A DNA stretch of 64,000 nt from Neomoorella thermoacetica (GCF_001875325.1 NZ_MDDC01000011.1:50488-114487), one strand, 5' to 3'. Positions 25,092 through 35,498 are shown, counted from the first letter of the stretch. A program made the numbers and translations. The notes: generated by a model from the sequence alone, not told the origin.

Positions 25092-25809
25092 TTGGAAGAA
25101 TCTCAGAAATTGTTACCAGGACATATCCCCGTTCCTTGAGTTGCTTCAAAAGTTCCGGCAGGGCCTTGGCCGCCGGTTCCGTCGGGTGCAACAGCACGAT
25201 GGCCCCGTTCTGACACTTGGGGAGTATCGTGGCCAGGATATCCTCCGGCTGGGTATTGGGCAGGTAATCACCGGTATTTATCGTCCACATGATAAACTTA
25301 TAGCCCAGGTCGCCGGCTGCAGCCACTACCTGGGGTTTGCTTTCCCCGTAGGGTGGAGAGTAGAGGACGGGTTTTTTCCCGGTAATAGACTTCAACGTTG
25401 CTTCGCCTTGAAGAATATCCTGGCGATTCTCCTCCCGGCTGAGGTTATCGGGATGGGGATGGCTCTGACCGTGGTTGCCGATTTCGTGGCCGGCTGCAGC
25501 CATCTGGCGGACCAGTTCCGGGTGGCGTTCTGCCCACTGGCCGGTAGGGAAAAAGGTCGCCCTGGCTCCGACCTGTTCCAGGGCGGTCAGAATGGCCGGC
25601 AGGTATTCCTCTCCCCAGTCGATGGTAAAGGTCAGGGCTATTGCCTTCCGCTCCGGATCACCCTGATAAATAGGCTGGGTTTTCATGGCCGGCACCGCCG
25701 CACTGCTGATCCACCACCAGCAGGTAAAACCCAGGAGAAGTAGTAATCCGAGGATAGCCAGGAAGCCCCAACCTTTAAACCCCTGTCGCTGCCAATAAAA
25801 CACATACAT
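25084..25809 (-). CDS. polysaccharide deacetylase family protein (YlxY/PdaB-like), membrane anchored
   Basis: NodB-fold protein with one N-terminal TM segment (GWGFLAILGLLLLLGFTCWWW). The NodB domain starts at KAIALTFTIDWGEEYLP near residue 60. The second motif, HEIGNHGQSHPH, keeps both metal histidines, and LYSPPYGESKP matches motif 3. Motif 1, which supplies aspartates (TFDDG), reads TFTIDWG, so the catalytic aspartate arrangement differs, as in some sporulation-type PdaB/YlxY proteins, and activity is doubtful. AAAGGTGG supports the ATG chosen. The pnp-ylxY-M16 order is the Bacillus one. Confidence 0.88.
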   Translation of the reverse strand: MYVFYWQRQGFKGWGFLAILGLLLLLGFTCWWWISSAAVPAMKTQPIYQGDPERKAIALTFTIDWGEEYLPAILTALEQVGARATFFPTGQWAERHPELVRQMAAAGHEIGNHGQSHPHPDNLSREENRQDILQGEATLKSITGKKPVLYSPPYGESKPQVVAAAGDLGYKFIMWTINTGDYLPNTQPEDILATILPKCQNGAIVLLHPTEPAAKALPELLKQLKERGYVLVTISEILPNG

Positions 25810-25871
25810 TGACTGCACCACCTTTATTCGGTTGCCTGATCAATGTATATGCCTCTGACGGCGCCATCAGA

Positions 25872-28115
25872 CTAACGAGATTGTCTGCGGTTGTTTAAGC
25901 CCCGGTGGCCGGCTTCCGGTCTAGCCCGGCGTAAGTGGCGGTGCCCTCCTTCCACGGCCGGCGACTCATTGAGGGCCTCTTTACGTGAGAGTTTCAACCG
26001 GCCCTGGGGATCAAAACCGATGGCCTTGACCAGGATATAATCGCCTTCCTGGACTACATCCTCAACCTTTTCTACCCGTTCGTTGGCCAGCTGGGAGATG
26101 TGGACCAGTCCTTCCTTACCGGGCATGCCCAGCACCCCTGGTATTACCTCTACAAAAGCACCAAAGTCAGTCACCCGGGTTACCTTGCCGTTGTATACCT
26201 TACCTGTTTCCACATCCTGGGTCAAGGATTCAATAATCTTCAACGCTCGTTCCCCAGCGGCGGCATCGGTAGAGGCAATGAAGACGCGACCGTCATCCTC
26301 AACGTCAATCTCCACCCCGGTTTCTTCAATGATTTTTTTGATGATCTTACCGCCCGGGCCGATGATATCCCGAATTTTATCCGGGTCAATGGTAATAGTC
26401 AGCATCCTCGGGGCATAGGGTGAAAGCTCCTTGCGGGGCTCCGGGATGGTAGCCTGTATTTTCTCGAGGATAAAGAGCCGCCCGCGGCGAGCCTGTTCCA
26501 GGGCCCGCTCCAGGATGGACCTGTCAATCCCGGCAATTTTAATATCCATCTGCAAGGCTGTAATGCCCTTTTTCGTCCCGGCCACCTTAAAATCCATATC
26601 CCCCAGGGCGTCTTCTAATCCCTGGATGTCCGTAAGGATGGCTACCTGGTCGTTTTCCTTTACCAGGCCCATAGCCACCCCGGCGACCGGGGCTTTGATG
26701 GGCACCCCGGCATCCATGAGGGACAGGGTGCTGCCGCAGACGCTGCCCATGGAGGTTGAACCGTTGGAACCCAGGACCTCCGATACCAGGCGAATAGCAT
26801 AAGGGAATTCCTCTTCCGAGGGGATCATGGGCTCCAGGGCTCGCTCGGCCAGAGCTCCATGGCCAATCTCCCGCCGACCGGGGGCCCTGATGGGGCGTGC
26901 CTCACCGACGCTGTAGGGCGGGAAATTGTAGTGGTGCATATAGCGTTTCGATTCATCGACTCCCAAGTCGTCGAGGATCTGCTCATCGCTGATGGGCCCC
27001 AGGGTGGTGACCGTCAAAACCTGGGTTTCTCCCCGGGTGAAGAGACCGGAACCATGGGTGCGGCTTAAAACCCCCACCTCGCAGGTGATGGGCCGGATCT
27101 CTTCCAGGGTGCGCCCATCCACCCGGATACCTTCCGTCAGGATCATCCGGCGGACTATTTCCTTCTCGATCTTGGTAATCAGTTCTTTTATCAGGCCGGG
27201 GAGTTCGGGGTTGGCTGCCAGGGCCTCTTCCTGGCCCTCCAGGATTAAGTTGTTGATTTCCTCCCGGCAGGCTTCGAACTGTTTGTCCCGTTCCTGCTTG
27301 CTCCACTTCTCGTCGCGGCTGCGATAAATAACCTCCCGCAGCCTGGGAGTGGCAATCTCCCGTACCCGGCTCTCCCATAGCGAGTCAAGCTGGGGGGCAA
27401 CTAGCTCCGGTTTTTCCTTCGCCAGGCCCATGGCCAGTGCTTCTGCCCGGAATTCATTGATAAAGGCAACAATCCTCTTGATCTCTTCATGACCCTGCAT
27501 TATACATTCCAGCATCAGGTCTTCAGGTACTTCTTTAGCGCCGGCTTCCACCATCATGATGGCATTGGCTGTGCCGGCAACGGTAAGATTCAGGCTGCTC
27601 CGGGAATCCTCCTCCAGGGTCGGGTTAATAACCGGGCAGTTGTCGATTAACCCGACACTTACTGCCCCGATGGGCCCGGCGAATGGTATCGCCGAGAGCA
27701 TCAAGGCTGCCGACGCCCCGATAATGCCAGCCACATTAGGAGGGCAATCCTGGTCGACGGACATCACCGTAGCCACCACGTGGACATCGTGACGGTAGAA
27801 TTTAGGGAAAAGAGGCCGGATGGGACGGTCGATTAACCTGGCCGAGAGGATGGCCTTCTCACTGGGCCGTCCTTCCCGTTTAATAAACCCGCCCGGGATT
27901 TTACCGGCAGCATAGAGCCTCTCTTCGTAGTCAACGGTAAGGGGAAAGAAGTCGATTCCTTCCCGGGGTTCCTCTGAAGCCGTTGCCGTTACCAGGACCA
28001 TGGTGCCACCATAACTAACCATGACGGCTCCCCCGGCCTGTTTGGCCAGGCGTCCGGTTTCCAGGGTCAGATCCCGGCCGGCAACAACCAGGGTTTTACG
28101 TAATACCCCTTGCAT
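25872..28115 (-). CDS. pnp: polyribonucleotide nucleotidyltransferase (PNPase)
   Basis: Phosphorolytic 3'-5' exoribonuclease of the degradosome. Domains in order: first RNase PH domain ([20 protein letters not shown]), alpha-helical linker, second RNase PH domain ([38 protein letters not shown]), KH domain ([20 protein letters not shown] near residue 560), and S1 domain ([20 protein letters not shown]). The 747 residues include a basic arginine/histidine-rich tail of about 40 residues beyond the S1 domain. It follows rpsO across a terminator, the widely conserved rpsO-pnp order. Confidence 0.97.
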   Translation of the reverse strand: MQGVLRKTLVVAGRDLTLETGRLAKQAGGAVMVSYGGTMVLVTATASEEPREGIDFFPLTVDYEERLYAAGKIPGGFIKREGRPSEKAILSARLIDRPIRPLFPKFYRHDVHVVATVMSVDQDCPPNVAGIIGASAALMLSAIPFAGPIGAVSVGLIDNCPVINPTLEEDSRSSLNLTVAGTANAIMMVEAGAKEVPEDLMLECIMQGHEEIKRIVAFINEFRAEALAMGLAKEKPELVAPQLDSLWESRVREIATPRLREVIYRSRDEKWSKQERDKQFEACREEINNLILEGQEEALAANPELPGLIKELITKIEKEIVRRMILTEGIRVDGRTLEEIRPITCEVGVLSRTHGSGLFTRGETQVLTVTTLGPISDEQILDDLGVDESKRYMHHYNFPPYSVGEARPIRAPGRREIGHGALAERALEPMIPSEEEFPYAIRLVSEVLGSNGSTSMGSVCGSTLSLMDAGVPIKAPVAGVAMGLVKENDQVAILTDIQGLEDALGDMDFKVAGTKKGITALQMDIKIAGIDRSILERALEQARRGRLFILEKIQATIPEPRKELSPYAPRMLTITIDPDKIRDIIGPGGKIIKKIIEETGVEIDVEDDGRVFIASTDAAAGERALKIIESLTQDVETGKVYNGKVTRVTDFGAFVEVIPGVLGMPGKEGLVHISQLANERVEKVEDVVQEGDYILVKAIGFDPQGRLKLSRKEALNESPAVEGGHRHLRRARPEAGHRGLNNRRQSR

Positions 28116-28221
28116 TAGTTATAAATAGCCTCCTCTACTCTTATCCTTATAAACCCAATTTCATTCGACATTGATCATAGTATTTCCTTCCAACAACACC
28201 TTAAATACTGTTAAGAAGCCA

Positions 28222-28249
28222 TTAAAAAAGGAGCGGTTCTACCGCTCCC
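28222..28249 (-). terminator. intrinsic terminator after rpsO
   Basis: On the minus strand GGAGCGGT, loop AGA, ACCGCTCC is followed by TTTTTTAAT: eight perfect pairs and a strong U-tract, placed eight bases after the rpsO stop. It separates rpsO from pnp, perhaps partially. Confidence 0.9.
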
Positions 28250-28256
28250 GGAATAA

Positions 28257-28526
28257 TTAGCGTCTCAAGCCCAGGGACTCGACAATCTGCCGGTAACGCT
28301 CAACATCGTTGTCACGCAGGTAATTGAGCAATCCCCGGCGTTGACCAACCATCTTGAGCAATCCCCGGCGGGAGTGATGGTCCTTATGATGTACCTGCAG
28401 GTGTTCTGTCAGGTGGTTAATGCGTTCCGTTAGAATGGCAATCTGTACTTCTGGCGAACCGGTATCATTTTCATGTTTTTGATAGCGGGCAATAATTTCC
28501 CTCTTTTTGGCTGCATCCAGGGCCAT
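28257..28526 (-). CDS. rpsO: 30S ribosomal protein S15
   Basis: S15 binds 16S rRNA early in small-subunit assembly. The 89-residue sequence has the signature [20 protein letters not shown] and [19 protein letters not shown], then the [18 protein letters not shown] end. The start [16 protein letters not shown] has a strong AAGGAGGTG eight bases upstream; a longer frame upstream is leader. The 90-base leader between promoter and start could carry S15 autoregulatory structure, but I could not establish one by eye. Confidence 0.97.
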   Translation of the reverse strand: MALDAAKKREIIARYQKHENDTGSPEVQIAILTERINHLTEHLQVHHKDHHSRRGLLKMVGQRRGLLNYLRDNDVERYRQIVESLGLRR

Positions 28527-28614
28527 CAACTTCACCTCCTTTATACCAGCATCCCCAACCGGCCAAGAAAAGCGTCGGAGCTTCGCTAATCCTCGCCACG
28601 GGTTCATTAGCTAT

Positions 28615-28643
28615 ATTATAAGCTGTCCCGGCAACAAACGCAA
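28615..28643 (-). promoter_or_regulatory. sigma-A promoter of rpsO
   Basis: TTGCGT and TATAAT separated by 17 bases on the minus strand, about 90 bases before the rpsO start. Confidence 0.75.
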
Positions 28644-28657
28644 CTTCCTTTTACCTG

Positions 28658-28882
28658 CTATTTTCCAATAACGGTAATCACCAGTCGCCCGGCCAGAACA
28701 TCCTTCACCACCACGTCAAAGGGCCGTCCCGTACTGGCTATAAATCCCCGAAACCGGGTCGCCGTGGGTATATAACCGGGTATACTCAGGGCGGCTGCCC
28801 GGATATCGCTCTCATTAATTTGATCCTGGCGTAAATCCTGCAGACGTTTCCTGGCATGGGCGGTAATAATTATCTTCATCAT
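28658..28882 (-). CDS. small DUF4258-like protein of unknown function
   Basis: 74 residues starting MKIIITAHARKRLQDLRQDQ, with a downstream stretch DVVVKDVLAGRLVITVIGK. The N-terminal H-A-R-K-R pattern and overall length resemble DUF4258 proteins, some of which act as toxin-like RNases; the match is by eye and weak. There is no antitoxin-like neighbour. It sits between ribF and rpsO, which are usually adjacent, so it may be an insertion in the operon. GGGG lies just before the ATG. Confidence 0.6.
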   Translation of the reverse strand: MMKIIITAHARKRLQDLRQDQINESDIRAAALSIPGYIPTATRFRGFIASTGRPFDVVVKDVLAGRLVITVIGK

Positions 28883-28950
28883 CCCAGCCCCAATCTGCCC
28901 TGGTAAATTTTATTAAACCAGTATATTTTACGCCAGTAATTCCAGTCTGG

Positions 28951-29916
28951 TTACGCTTGCCGGTCCCTCTGCTCTAGAATTGAAAATCCGAATCCTCCCA
29001 GTATATTGCGGGCCTGTTCCCGATCAACCTCCATCTGGGCCTTTAACTCCCCTGGGTTGGCGAATTTCCGCTCCTGGCGGAGAAAAGCCCGGAATTCCAG
29101 CTCCATTTCTTCATTGTAAAGGTTGCCGCTAAAATCCAGTAAATGGGCTTCAATGGTTGCCGGCAGGTGCGAGCCGAAGGTTGGCCGGCGGCCGATGTTT
29201 ACCACTGCCTGCCACTTCTGACCCCGGGAGGAGGCAAAGCAGGCATAAACGCCGCAGGCAGGCAACTTCAACTCCGGGGGTACGGCCAGGTTGGCAGTAG
29301 GGAAACCCAATTGCCGGCCGCGCTGATCGCCGGCAACAACCCTGCCGGTCAGGACCGGCCAATAACCGAGGAGATCCCGAGCCAGGCCGATGTCACCATT
29401 TCCCAGGGCATTACGGATGGCCGTGCTACTGACGGTGAGACCCCGCAAGGTTACCGGCGCCATCACTTCTACCTTAAAGCCCAACTCCTCCCCCAGGCGC
29501 CGGAGGAGGGCCGGCGTGCCTGCTCCCCTGTGGCCAAAGGTAAAGTTAAAGCCCACCGCCACCAGGCGAGGATGGAAATGAGCCCATAAAATCTCCCGTA
29601 CAAAGGCCTCCGGCTCCAGGGCTGCCAGGGAGCGGGTAAAGGGTAATAAAAAGAGGTGGTCTATACCCAGCTGGCCAATAAGTTTTATTTTCCGCCCGGT
29701 GGTTGTCAACAACCCCGGCGGGCTACTTTCAAGAACCCGGGCCGGGTGGGGGACGAAGGTAACAACCACCCCGTCGCCCCCTCCGGAGCGGGATTTCTGG
29801 ACAACACTGCTGATTAAGTGCTGGTGACCCCGGTGGACGCCGTCAAAATTCCCCAGGGCAAGATTGCAACCATCATTCATCGCCCTTTCAGCGGGCAGTC
29901 CCTGCCAGACCTGCAT
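28951..29916 (-). CDS. ribF: bifunctional riboflavin kinase / FAD synthetase
   Basis: Makes FMN and then FAD from riboflavin. The N-terminal nucleotidyltransferase domain shows ALGNFDGVHRGHQHLI, then the FAD-synthetase core VAVGFNFTFGHRGAGT and VSSTAIRNALGNGDIGLA. The C-terminal riboflavin kinase domain contains GRQLGFPTANLAVPPELKLP and the conserved ATIEAHLLDFSGNLYNEEME. 321 residues is normal. It follows truB by 13 bases in the nusA-infB operon, the usual Firmicute order. Confidence 0.96.
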   Translation of the reverse strand: MQVWQGLPAERAMNDGCNLALGNFDGVHRGHQHLISSVVQKSRSGGGDGVVVTFVPHPARVLESSPPGLLTTTGRKIKLIGQLGIDHLFLLPFTRSLAALEPEAFVREILWAHFHPRLVAVGFNFTFGHRGAGTPALLRRLGEELGFKVEVMAPVTLRGLTVSSTAIRNALGNGDIGLARDLLGYWPVLTGRVVAGDQRGRQLGFPTANLAVPPELKLPACGVYACFASSRGQKWQAVVNIGRRPTFGSHLPATIEAHLLDFSGNLYNEEMELEFRAFLRQERKFANPGELKAQMEVDREQARNILGGFGFSILEQRDRQA

Positions 29917-29929
29917 CTCGACGACCCCT

Positions 29930-30847
29930 TCACTTCAAAACCTTGTGGGGTTTTAGCAAGAAAGCCCCCCTGGAATTTATTTCAGCCCTGGCCAGGGCCA
30001 GGAGTTTGCCTTCGCCGGTCTCCAGGCGCACAACATCCCCTTCCCTGAGGGACGGCAGCGACTGGCATACATCGCCCTTGAGGGCAACCCCGTTACTCAC
30101 ATGGCGGATAAACTCGCCTGGAACTATTATTACTGGCAGGTGAGCCAGGCCGGCGGCGGGCGGGAGAAGAAAGTTCCCCTCGCCCCTGTTTATCGCCCCG
30201 GCTATCTCCTCCAGGGTCCAGGCATCTGCCAGCCGGAAACTCCCGGCCCGGGTACGGAGTAAAAAGGCCAGGGTGGCACCTACGCCCAGGTAATCGCCCC
30301 AGTCAGCCCCCAGAGTACGGATATAGGTACCCCGGGAGCAGGTAATATCCATCAGCGCCCGGTAATAAGGTCCCTCAGGCCAGGCCCTAACCAGGCGAAA
30401 TTCATGGATGGTCACCTGGCGGGCCGGTCGCTCAACCTCCAGGCCTTCCCTTGCCAGTTCATAAAGGCGGCGGCCCTGGTAGTGCACAGCCGAAACCATG
30501 GGTGGTACCTGCTTGATAGTCCCCGTAAAGGGCCCGGTGGCGGCCTGTAAATCCTTTTCTGTAAAAGGCGGGCAGGGTGTCCTGGCCAGGACCCGGCCGC
30601 CCAGATCCTGGGTGTCGGTCTTCAGGCCCAGGATAAATTCGGCCCGGTAGGCCTTATCGCCTCCCTGCAGGTACTCCAGCAGGCGGGTGGCCGTACCGAC
30701 GGCAACCGGCAGGACGCCGGCCGCCAGGGGGTCCAGGGTACCACCATGGCCGATCTTCTTGACCTTGAGAAGCCGGCGCAGTTCCTGCACGACGTCGTGG
30801 GAGGTAAGTCCCGGCGGTTTTAGGACATTAACAAAACCCATAACCAT
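29930..30847 (-). CDS. truB: tRNA pseudouridine-55 synthase
   Basis: Forms pseudouridine 55 in the T-loop of tRNAs. Features: GFVNVLKPPGLTSHDVVQEL, catalytic aspartate in GHGGTLDPLAAGVLPVA, Y in GGDKAYRAEFILGLKTDTQD, and SCRGTYIR-like CSRGTYIRTLGADWG; a C-terminal PUA-like domain follows. 305 residues is typical. The ATG lies two bases after the nrnA stop, so the two genes are tightly coupled. Confidence 0.97.
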   Translation of the reverse strand: MVMGFVNVLKPPGLTSHDVVQELRRLLKVKKIGHGGTLDPLAAGVLPVAVGTATRLLEYLQGGDKAYRAEFILGLKTDTQDLGGRVLARTPCPPFTEKDLQAATGPFTGTIKQVPPMVSAVHYQGRRLYELAREGLEVERPARQVTIHEFRLVRAWPEGPYYRALMDITCSRGTYIRTLGADWGDYLGVGATLAFLLRTRAGSFRLADAWTLEEIAGAINRGEGNFLLPPAAGLAHLPVIIVPGEFIRHVSNGVALKGDVCQSLPSLREGDVVRLETGEGKLLALARAEINSRGAFLLKPHKVLK

Positions 30848-30849
30848 AC

Positions 30850-31812
30850 TTACAGGGCCTCACCGGCTGCAGCCACAACCCTGGCGACTACTGTATCCAG
30901 GTCGCCGTCAAGGGTACAGCCAGCGGCCCGGCGGTGACCGCCGCCGCCGAATAAAGCCGCCACCCTGTTGACGTCGACAATTTTTTTCGAGCGCAGGCTT
31001 ACTTTGACTTTGCCATCCGGCAATTCCCGGAAAAGCATGCCTACTTCTACACCGGCAATACTGCGAGGATAATTAACCAGACCCTCGGCGTGTTCCGGCC
31101 TGGCGCCGTTGGCCTCCAGGGCTGCCCTGGATACTGTCATCCAGGCCACCCGGCCTTCATAGGCCAGTGTCAGGGTGGGCAGGGTAGCTGCCAGGAGGCG
31201 GATGCTATTTAAGGGCTTGCTCTCCCAGAGGTGCTCCCGGATCAGGGGCATATTGGCCCCCTTCTCCATCAGGCTGGCTGCCAGGTGCAGGGTCCTGGCC
31301 GTACAATTTTCATACTGGAAAGAGCCGGTATCAGTGGCCAGGGCTGTATAAAGGCAGGTTGCTACCTCCGGGGTAAAGGTTCCCGGTATCTGCTCGAGGA
31401 CGGCGTAAATCAATTCCGCCGTGGCCGCCGCCCGGCTGTCAACCAGGTTCAGGTGGCCGAAACGGGTGTTGCTGACGTGATGATCGATATTAATTATTTT
31501 CTCTGCCCGCTGCTGCCAGCTGCTGAAACCCTTACCGGCCCGTTCCATATCGGTGCAGTCGACCATAACCAGTAACGGCGGCATTGAGGATACCTGATCC
31601 GGGGCGATGATGGTTTCCTGGCCAGGCAGGTACTGGAACATCTCCGGGACCGGGTCGGCGTTGATAGCTATTACGCTGGTGCCCCGGTTCCGGAGGGCCA
31701 GGGTCAGGCCGAGCATCGACCCCAGGCAATCGCCATCCGGTATAATATGGGTGGCCACCGCCACTTCCCTGGCGGTGGCCAGGGTAGCCGCTATCTGCCC
31801 GATCTCACTCAT
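30850..31812 (-). CDS. nrnA: nanoRNase / pAp phosphatase (DHH-DHHA1 family)
   Basis: Bifunctional oligoribonuclease and 3'-phosphoadenosine 5'-phosphate phosphatase. DHH domain: VATHIIPDGDCLGSMLGLTL, VMVDCTDMERAG and NIDHHVSNTRFGHLNLVD, which hold the metal-binding aspartates and histidines. DHHA1 domain at the C-terminus ends with AALFGGGGHRRAAGCTLDGD. The start is the ATG that overlaps the rbfA stop by eight bases; upstream frame extensions run into rbfA. The rbfA-nrnA-truB order is conserved in Firmicutes. Confidence 0.95.
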   Translation of the reverse strand: MSEIGQIAATLATAREVAVATHIIPDGDCLGSMLGLTLALRNRGTSVIAINADPVPEMFQYLPGQETIIAPDQVSSMPPLLVMVDCTDMERAGKGFSSWQQRAEKIINIDHHVSNTRFGHLNLVDSRAAATAELIYAVLEQIPGTFTPEVATCLYTALATDTGSFQYENCTARTLHLAASLMEKGANMPLIREHLWESKPLNSIRLLAATLPTLTLAYEGRVAWMTVSRAALEANGARPEHAEGLVNYPRSIAGVEVGMLFRELPDGKVKVSLRSKKIVDVNRVAALFGGGGHRRAAGCTLDGDLDTVVARVVAAAGEAL

Positions 31813-32173
31813 CAGCATGTTCCCCGGCCCTGACCCGGGCCAGCAAGCGGTTGATATGATCTCCATGCTCAATTGAGACATCCAGCTTGAAAGTAATTTC
31901 TGGTGTATAGCGCAGGCTTAAGCGCTGGCCGATCTCCCGCCGGATAAAGCTGGTAGCCCTGGCCAGGCCCTCCATGGCCTGGTTTCTTACCTCCTCGTCA
32001 CCATAGATACTGACATATACCTTAGCATAGTGACGATCATTGGAGAGCTCTACCCCTGTAACGCTGACCAGTCCGGCTTCCAGGCGCGGGTCCTTGACTT
32101 CATCCCGGATAATCCTGGCAATTTCTTTCTTCATCTCTTCAGCTACCCGCTGGTTCCTTGCGGTCACGGCCAT
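31805..32173 (-). CDS. rbfA: 30S ribosome-binding factor A
   Basis: RbfA assists late maturation of the 30S subunit and 16S rRNA 5' processing. The single KH-like domain is clear: NQRVAEEMKKEIARIIRDEV, DPRLEAGLVSVTGVELSNDR, AKVYVSIYGDEE and RRLSLRYTPE-like QRLSLRYTPEITFKLD. About 122 residues. GGAGG is only two bases before the ATG; a GTG two codons later has better spacing and may be the true start. It overlaps nrnA by eight bases. Confidence 0.95.
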   Translation of the reverse strand: MAVTARNQRVAEEMKKEIARIIRDEVKDPRLEAGLVSVTGVELSNDRHYAKVYVSIYGDEEVRNQAMEGLARATSFIRREIGQRLSLRYTPEITFKLDVSIEHGDHINRLLARVRAGEHADE

Positions 32174-32180
32174 CGCCTCC

Positions 32181-34895
32181 CTAAAGCTCCCTTTGAATCT
32201 CTTCGATGTTATAGGCTTCGATGATGTCGCCTTCTTTAATATCGTTGAACCTCTCCAGGCCAACGCCGCACTCGTAGCCCTGGGCTACCTCACGCACATC
32301 GTCCTTAAAGCGTTTTAAGGATTCAATCCGGCCTTCAAAGACCACCACACCATCCCTGATAACCCGGGCCAGGGCGCGATTCTGAATCTTGCCTTCGGTA
32401 ACAAAGCACCCGGCCACCGTCCCGGCTTTGGGGACCTTGAAGGTAGCCCGGACTTCGGCCCGTCCCAGGATAACTTCGCGCTCCTCCGGTTCCAGAAGGC
32501 CGGACATGGCCGCTCTGACATCGTCGATAACCTCATAAATAACCCGGTAGAGTCTGATTTCAACGCCAGCTTCTTCGGCCGCCTTGCGCACGTTGTTGGC
32601 CTCCGGGCGAACGTTAAAACCGATGATAATCGCCTTCGAAGCTGCTGCCAGCATTACATCGGTCTCGGTAATAGCCCCCACACCGCCGTGGAGGAGGTTG
32701 ACCTTAACCTCACTGGTCGAGAGTTGCTCCAGGGCGCCCCGCAGGGCTTCTACCGAACCCTGGACATCCCCCTTAATGACCAGGTTCAGTTCCTTGACTT
32801 CTCCGGCCTCCATCTGCTTGAACAGGTCGTCCAGGGTAGTCTTGCTGGCGGCCTTTAATTCTTCCTGGCGTTTTTCTTCCTGGCGGGAAGAGGCAATCTG
32901 GCGGGCCAGCTTTTCATCCTCCACTACCTGGAAGATATCGCCGGCCTCGGGCAAATCCGACAGGCCCAGGACTTCCACCGGCGTGGAAGGCGGGGCGCTG
33001 TTCACCCTCTCGCCCCGGTCATCAACCATGGCCCGGACGCGGCCATAAACCGAACCGGCTACCAGGTTATCGCCTATCTTCAGGGTACCCTTCTGGACCA
33101 GCATGGTAGCTACCGGGCCGCGGCCCCGGTCGAGCTGGGCTTCAATGACGATACCCCGGGCCGGACGATCGGGGTTGGCCTTGAGTTCGGCCACATCGGC
33201 TGTCAGCAAGACCATTTCCAGGAGTTCATTGATGCCTTCTTTAGTTACCGCCGATACCGGGACCATAATAGTATCGCCACCCCATTCCTCCGGTACCAGG
33301 CCGTATTCCGTCAATTGCTGTTTCACCCGTTCCGGATTGGCTTCAGGGCGATCGATCTTGTTAATGGCTACTACTATGGGTACCCCGGCTGCTTTGGCAT
33401 GGTTAATTGCCTCGACGGTCTGGGGCATAACTCCGTCATCGGCGGCCACCACCAGGATAGCGATATCTGTCGCCTGGGCACCCCGGGCCCGCATGGCGGT
33501 AAAGGCAGCATGGCCGGGGGTATCCAGGAAGGTGATTTTTCTGTTTTTCAGCCTGACCTGGTAAGCGCCGATATGCTGGGTAATACCACCGGCCTCGCTG
33601 GCCGTAACATTGGTGCGCCGGATGGCGTCCAGCAAGGAGGTCTTACCATGGTCGACGTGGCCCATAACAGTGACGACCGGCGGCCTCTCCCGGAGGGTCT
33701 CCGGGGGATCGACCAGGTCTTCCAGCTCGGTAATCGGTTTTTCAGCCTTGATCTCCACTATGGCACCCAGGTCCTGGGCTACCAGGGCTGCGGTCTCCAG
33801 GTCCAGTTCCTGGTTAATAGTTGCCATAATTCCCTGGCCCATAAGATACTTGATTACCTCAGCCGCCGTTTTGCCAATCCTTTTCGCCAGCTCCTGGACG
33901 GTAATGCTGCCGGTCAGGGTGACCTTAAAGACCACTTTGGGAGTCTCTTTATGCTTCTGGGCTTTCCCCTTATTCTTATCCCGCCGCATCAGGCGCTCTT
34001 CAAGCTGGTTCTCCATTTCCCGCTTACGGCTGCGGCCCGCCTCGGCCGGTTTGGCACCGGGCCTGGTGTTCGAGCGGTCACGCCGTTTTTCCGGTAAATC
34101 TTTGGTGACGGCCTCGGGGGGCTTGGGAATCCGGAGTGGCTTGTTGTGGGCCGGCCGGCGCTGGCCCTTCTCTGCCGCCGGGCGCTGGCCGGCAGCTGGA
34201 GCAGCCTCTTTACCCCTGGTCGCAAAGCTGTTTGCCTGGTCTTCCCGGGCCGGGCTCTTCTTTTCTTCCTGCCGGGAACGGCCCTCTCCCCTGCGTTTTT
34301 TCCCCTGACGTGCCTGTTGTCCCCGCCCGGCCTCGCCGCCCTGGGTACGCTGGCCTGTTGCTGCCGGCTGCTGCCGGTGTTCTTCCGTCCCCTGTCCATT
34401 GGCAACGGCCTGCTGGAGCTCTTTACCATTTCGGGGCTGCCCGGCGGACGCCGGTCCTTCTGCTGCCGGTGCACCGCCGGCCTGTCTGGCAGCTGCAGCC
34501 GTTTTTTGCTCCTGGATGCGGTTTTTACCGGCGTTAGCGGGCCTGGCTGACCCGGGGGCAGGCTGCCTAGTTGCCCCGGTTGCTTGCGCCGGTGCTCCAG
34601 TTTCAGGGGCTAGTAATTGACGTGAAGGCACCTCTTCTGCTCGTGAAGCATCAGGCACCCCGCGGTCAGGTACCGGTTCTTCTCCCTTCATGGCAGCTTG
34701 TTCCCGGTGCATCCGGGCCAATTTAGCCGCCCGCCACTGCTGCCGGTAATGATTGCGTACTTTAATAACTTCCCCGTTTTCCAGGACGCTCATGTGGGAA
34801 CGGGTATAAATCCCCAGCCGGGCCATGGTATCTATAAGATCCTTATTGGTCACCTTTAATTCCTTGGCTAATTCGTAAACACGCGTTTTGGCCAT
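32181..34895 (-). CDS. infB: translation initiation factor IF-2
   Basis: GTPase that brings initiator tRNA to the 30S subunit. An N-terminal IF2_N helical motif ([20 protein letters not shown]) is followed by a long low-complexity Ala/Gln/Arg/Gly/Pro-rich region to about residue 310. The second IF2_N ([20 protein letters not shown]) and the G domain follow: G1 [13 protein letters not shown]3 DTPGHAA, G4 NKID. Domains II-IV end in a C-terminal initiator-tRNA-binding beta barrel. 904 residues is long but typical of Firmicutes with extended linkers. It is read within the nusA operon. Confidence 0.97.
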   Translation of the reverse strand: MAKTRVYELAKELKVTNKDLIDTMARLGIYTRSHMSVLENGEVIKVRNHYRQQWRAAKLARMHREQAAMKGEEPVPDRGVPDASRAEEVPSRQLLAPETGAPAQATGATRQPAPGSARPANAGKNRIQEQKTAAAARQAGGAPAAEGPASAGQPRNGKELQQAVANGQGTEEHRQQPAATGQRTQGGEAGRGQQARQGKKRRGEGRSRQEEKKSPAREDQANSFATRGKEAAPAAGQRPAAEKGQRRPAHNKPLRIPKPPEAVTKDLPEKRRDRSNTRPGAKPAEAGRSRKREMENQLEERLMRRDKNKGKAQKHKETPKVVFKVTLTGSITVQELAKRIGKTAAEVIKYLMGQGIMATINQELDLETAALVAQDLGAIVEIKAEKPITELEDLVDPPETLRERPPVVTVMGHVDHGKTSLLDAIRRTNVTASEAGGITQHIGAYQVRLKNRKITFLDTPGHAAFTAMRARGAQATDIAILVVAADDGVMPQTVEAINHAKAAGVPIVVAINKIDRPEANPERVKQQLTEYGLVPEEWGGDTIMVPVSAVTKEGINELLEMVLLTADVAELKANPDRPARGIVIEAQLDRGRGPVATMLVQKGTLKIGDNLVAGSVYGRVRAMVDDRGERVNSAPPSTPVEVLGLSDLPEAGDIFQVVEDEKLARQIASSRQEEKRQEELKAASKTTLDDLFKQMEAGEVKELNLVIKGDVQGSVEALRGALEQLSTSEVKVNLLHGGVGAITETDVMLAAASKAIIIGFNVRPEANNVRKAAEEAGVEIRLYRVIYEVIDDVRAAMSGLLEPEEREVILGRAEVRATFKVPKAGTVAGCFVTEGKIQNRALARVIRDGVVVFEGRIESLKRFKDDVREVAQGYECGVGLERFNDIKEGDIIEAYNIEEIQREL

Positions 34896-34913
34896 TAAAC
34901 CACCCCCAAATTT

Positions 34914-35222
34914 TCATACATCAACCTCCCGCACCCTTTGCCGAATTATAACAGCAAAATTTTTATCGGTAATGCCGACGACAGCACATGGGGGTTTGCC
35001 CAGTGCCGCTCCCAGCTCGTTCTTGTGCCCGTAAAGCAACCCCTGACGGTGATACTCCCGGCAAAACCTCAAGATCCTTGTCTTGAGCCCTGGACTGCTA
35101 TCCCTGGCCAGTAAAACGAGTTCCACTTTCTGGCTTCTCAGGGCTGCTACAACTGCCTGGTAACCCCAGGCGATTTTACCGGCCCGGTAAGCTAAACCCA
35201 GCAGGCTATAGATATTATTCAT
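34914..35222 (-). CDS. YlxQ-like L7Ae-family RNA-binding protein
   Basis: 102-residue member of the L7Ae/L30e/S12e family. It starts NNIYSLLGLAYRAGKIAWGY and contains VELVLLARDSSPGLKTRI, the helix-strand pattern of these kink-turn RNA binders, and GKPPCAVVGITDKNFAVII. The YlxR-YlxQ pair between nusA and infB is conserved in Firmicutes. Its start overlaps ylxR by eight bases. The RNA target is not known. Confidence 0.92.
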   Translation of the reverse strand: MNNIYSLLGLAYRAGKIAWGYQAVVAALRSQKVELVLLARDSSPGLKTRILRFCREYHRQGLLYGHKNELGAALGKPPCAVVGITDKNFAVIIRQRVREVDV

Positions 35223-35496
35223 GGTTACCTTCCTGGTTGAAACTGCCCTCCAGGCGTTCCAGCACCTCCGGGGAAACAGCTACGCCCAGGGCCCGTTCCA
35301 GGGCCCGGCTCTTGACAGCTTTCCGCAGGCATTCCACCCGCGGGCACAGATAAGCACCGCGCCCGGCCCGTTTACCGGTGGGATCGATAACTACCTCCTG
35401 TTCCGGTGTCCGCACCACCCGCAGTAAGTTGCGCTTATCATTGCGGGCCCGGCAACCGACACACATCCGCACAGGTATTTTCCTGGGCTTAGGCAA
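35215..35496 (-). CDS. rnpM: RNase P modulator RnpM (YlxR)
   Basis: YlxR family (DUF448) RNA-binding protein; recent work in Bacillus names it RnpM because it binds RNase P RNA and lowers its activity. Features: IPVRMCVGCRARNDKRNLLR with two cysteines, and the conserved GRGAYLCPRVECLRKAVKSRAL. 93 residues. It begins two bases after the nusA stop and overlaps ylxQ. Confidence 0.93.
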   Translation of the reverse strand: MPKPRKIPVRMCVGCRARNDKRNLLRVVRTPEQEVVIDPTGKRAGRGAYLCPRVECLRKAVKSRALERALGVAVSPEVLERLEGSFNQEGNHE

Positions 35497-35498
35497 GC

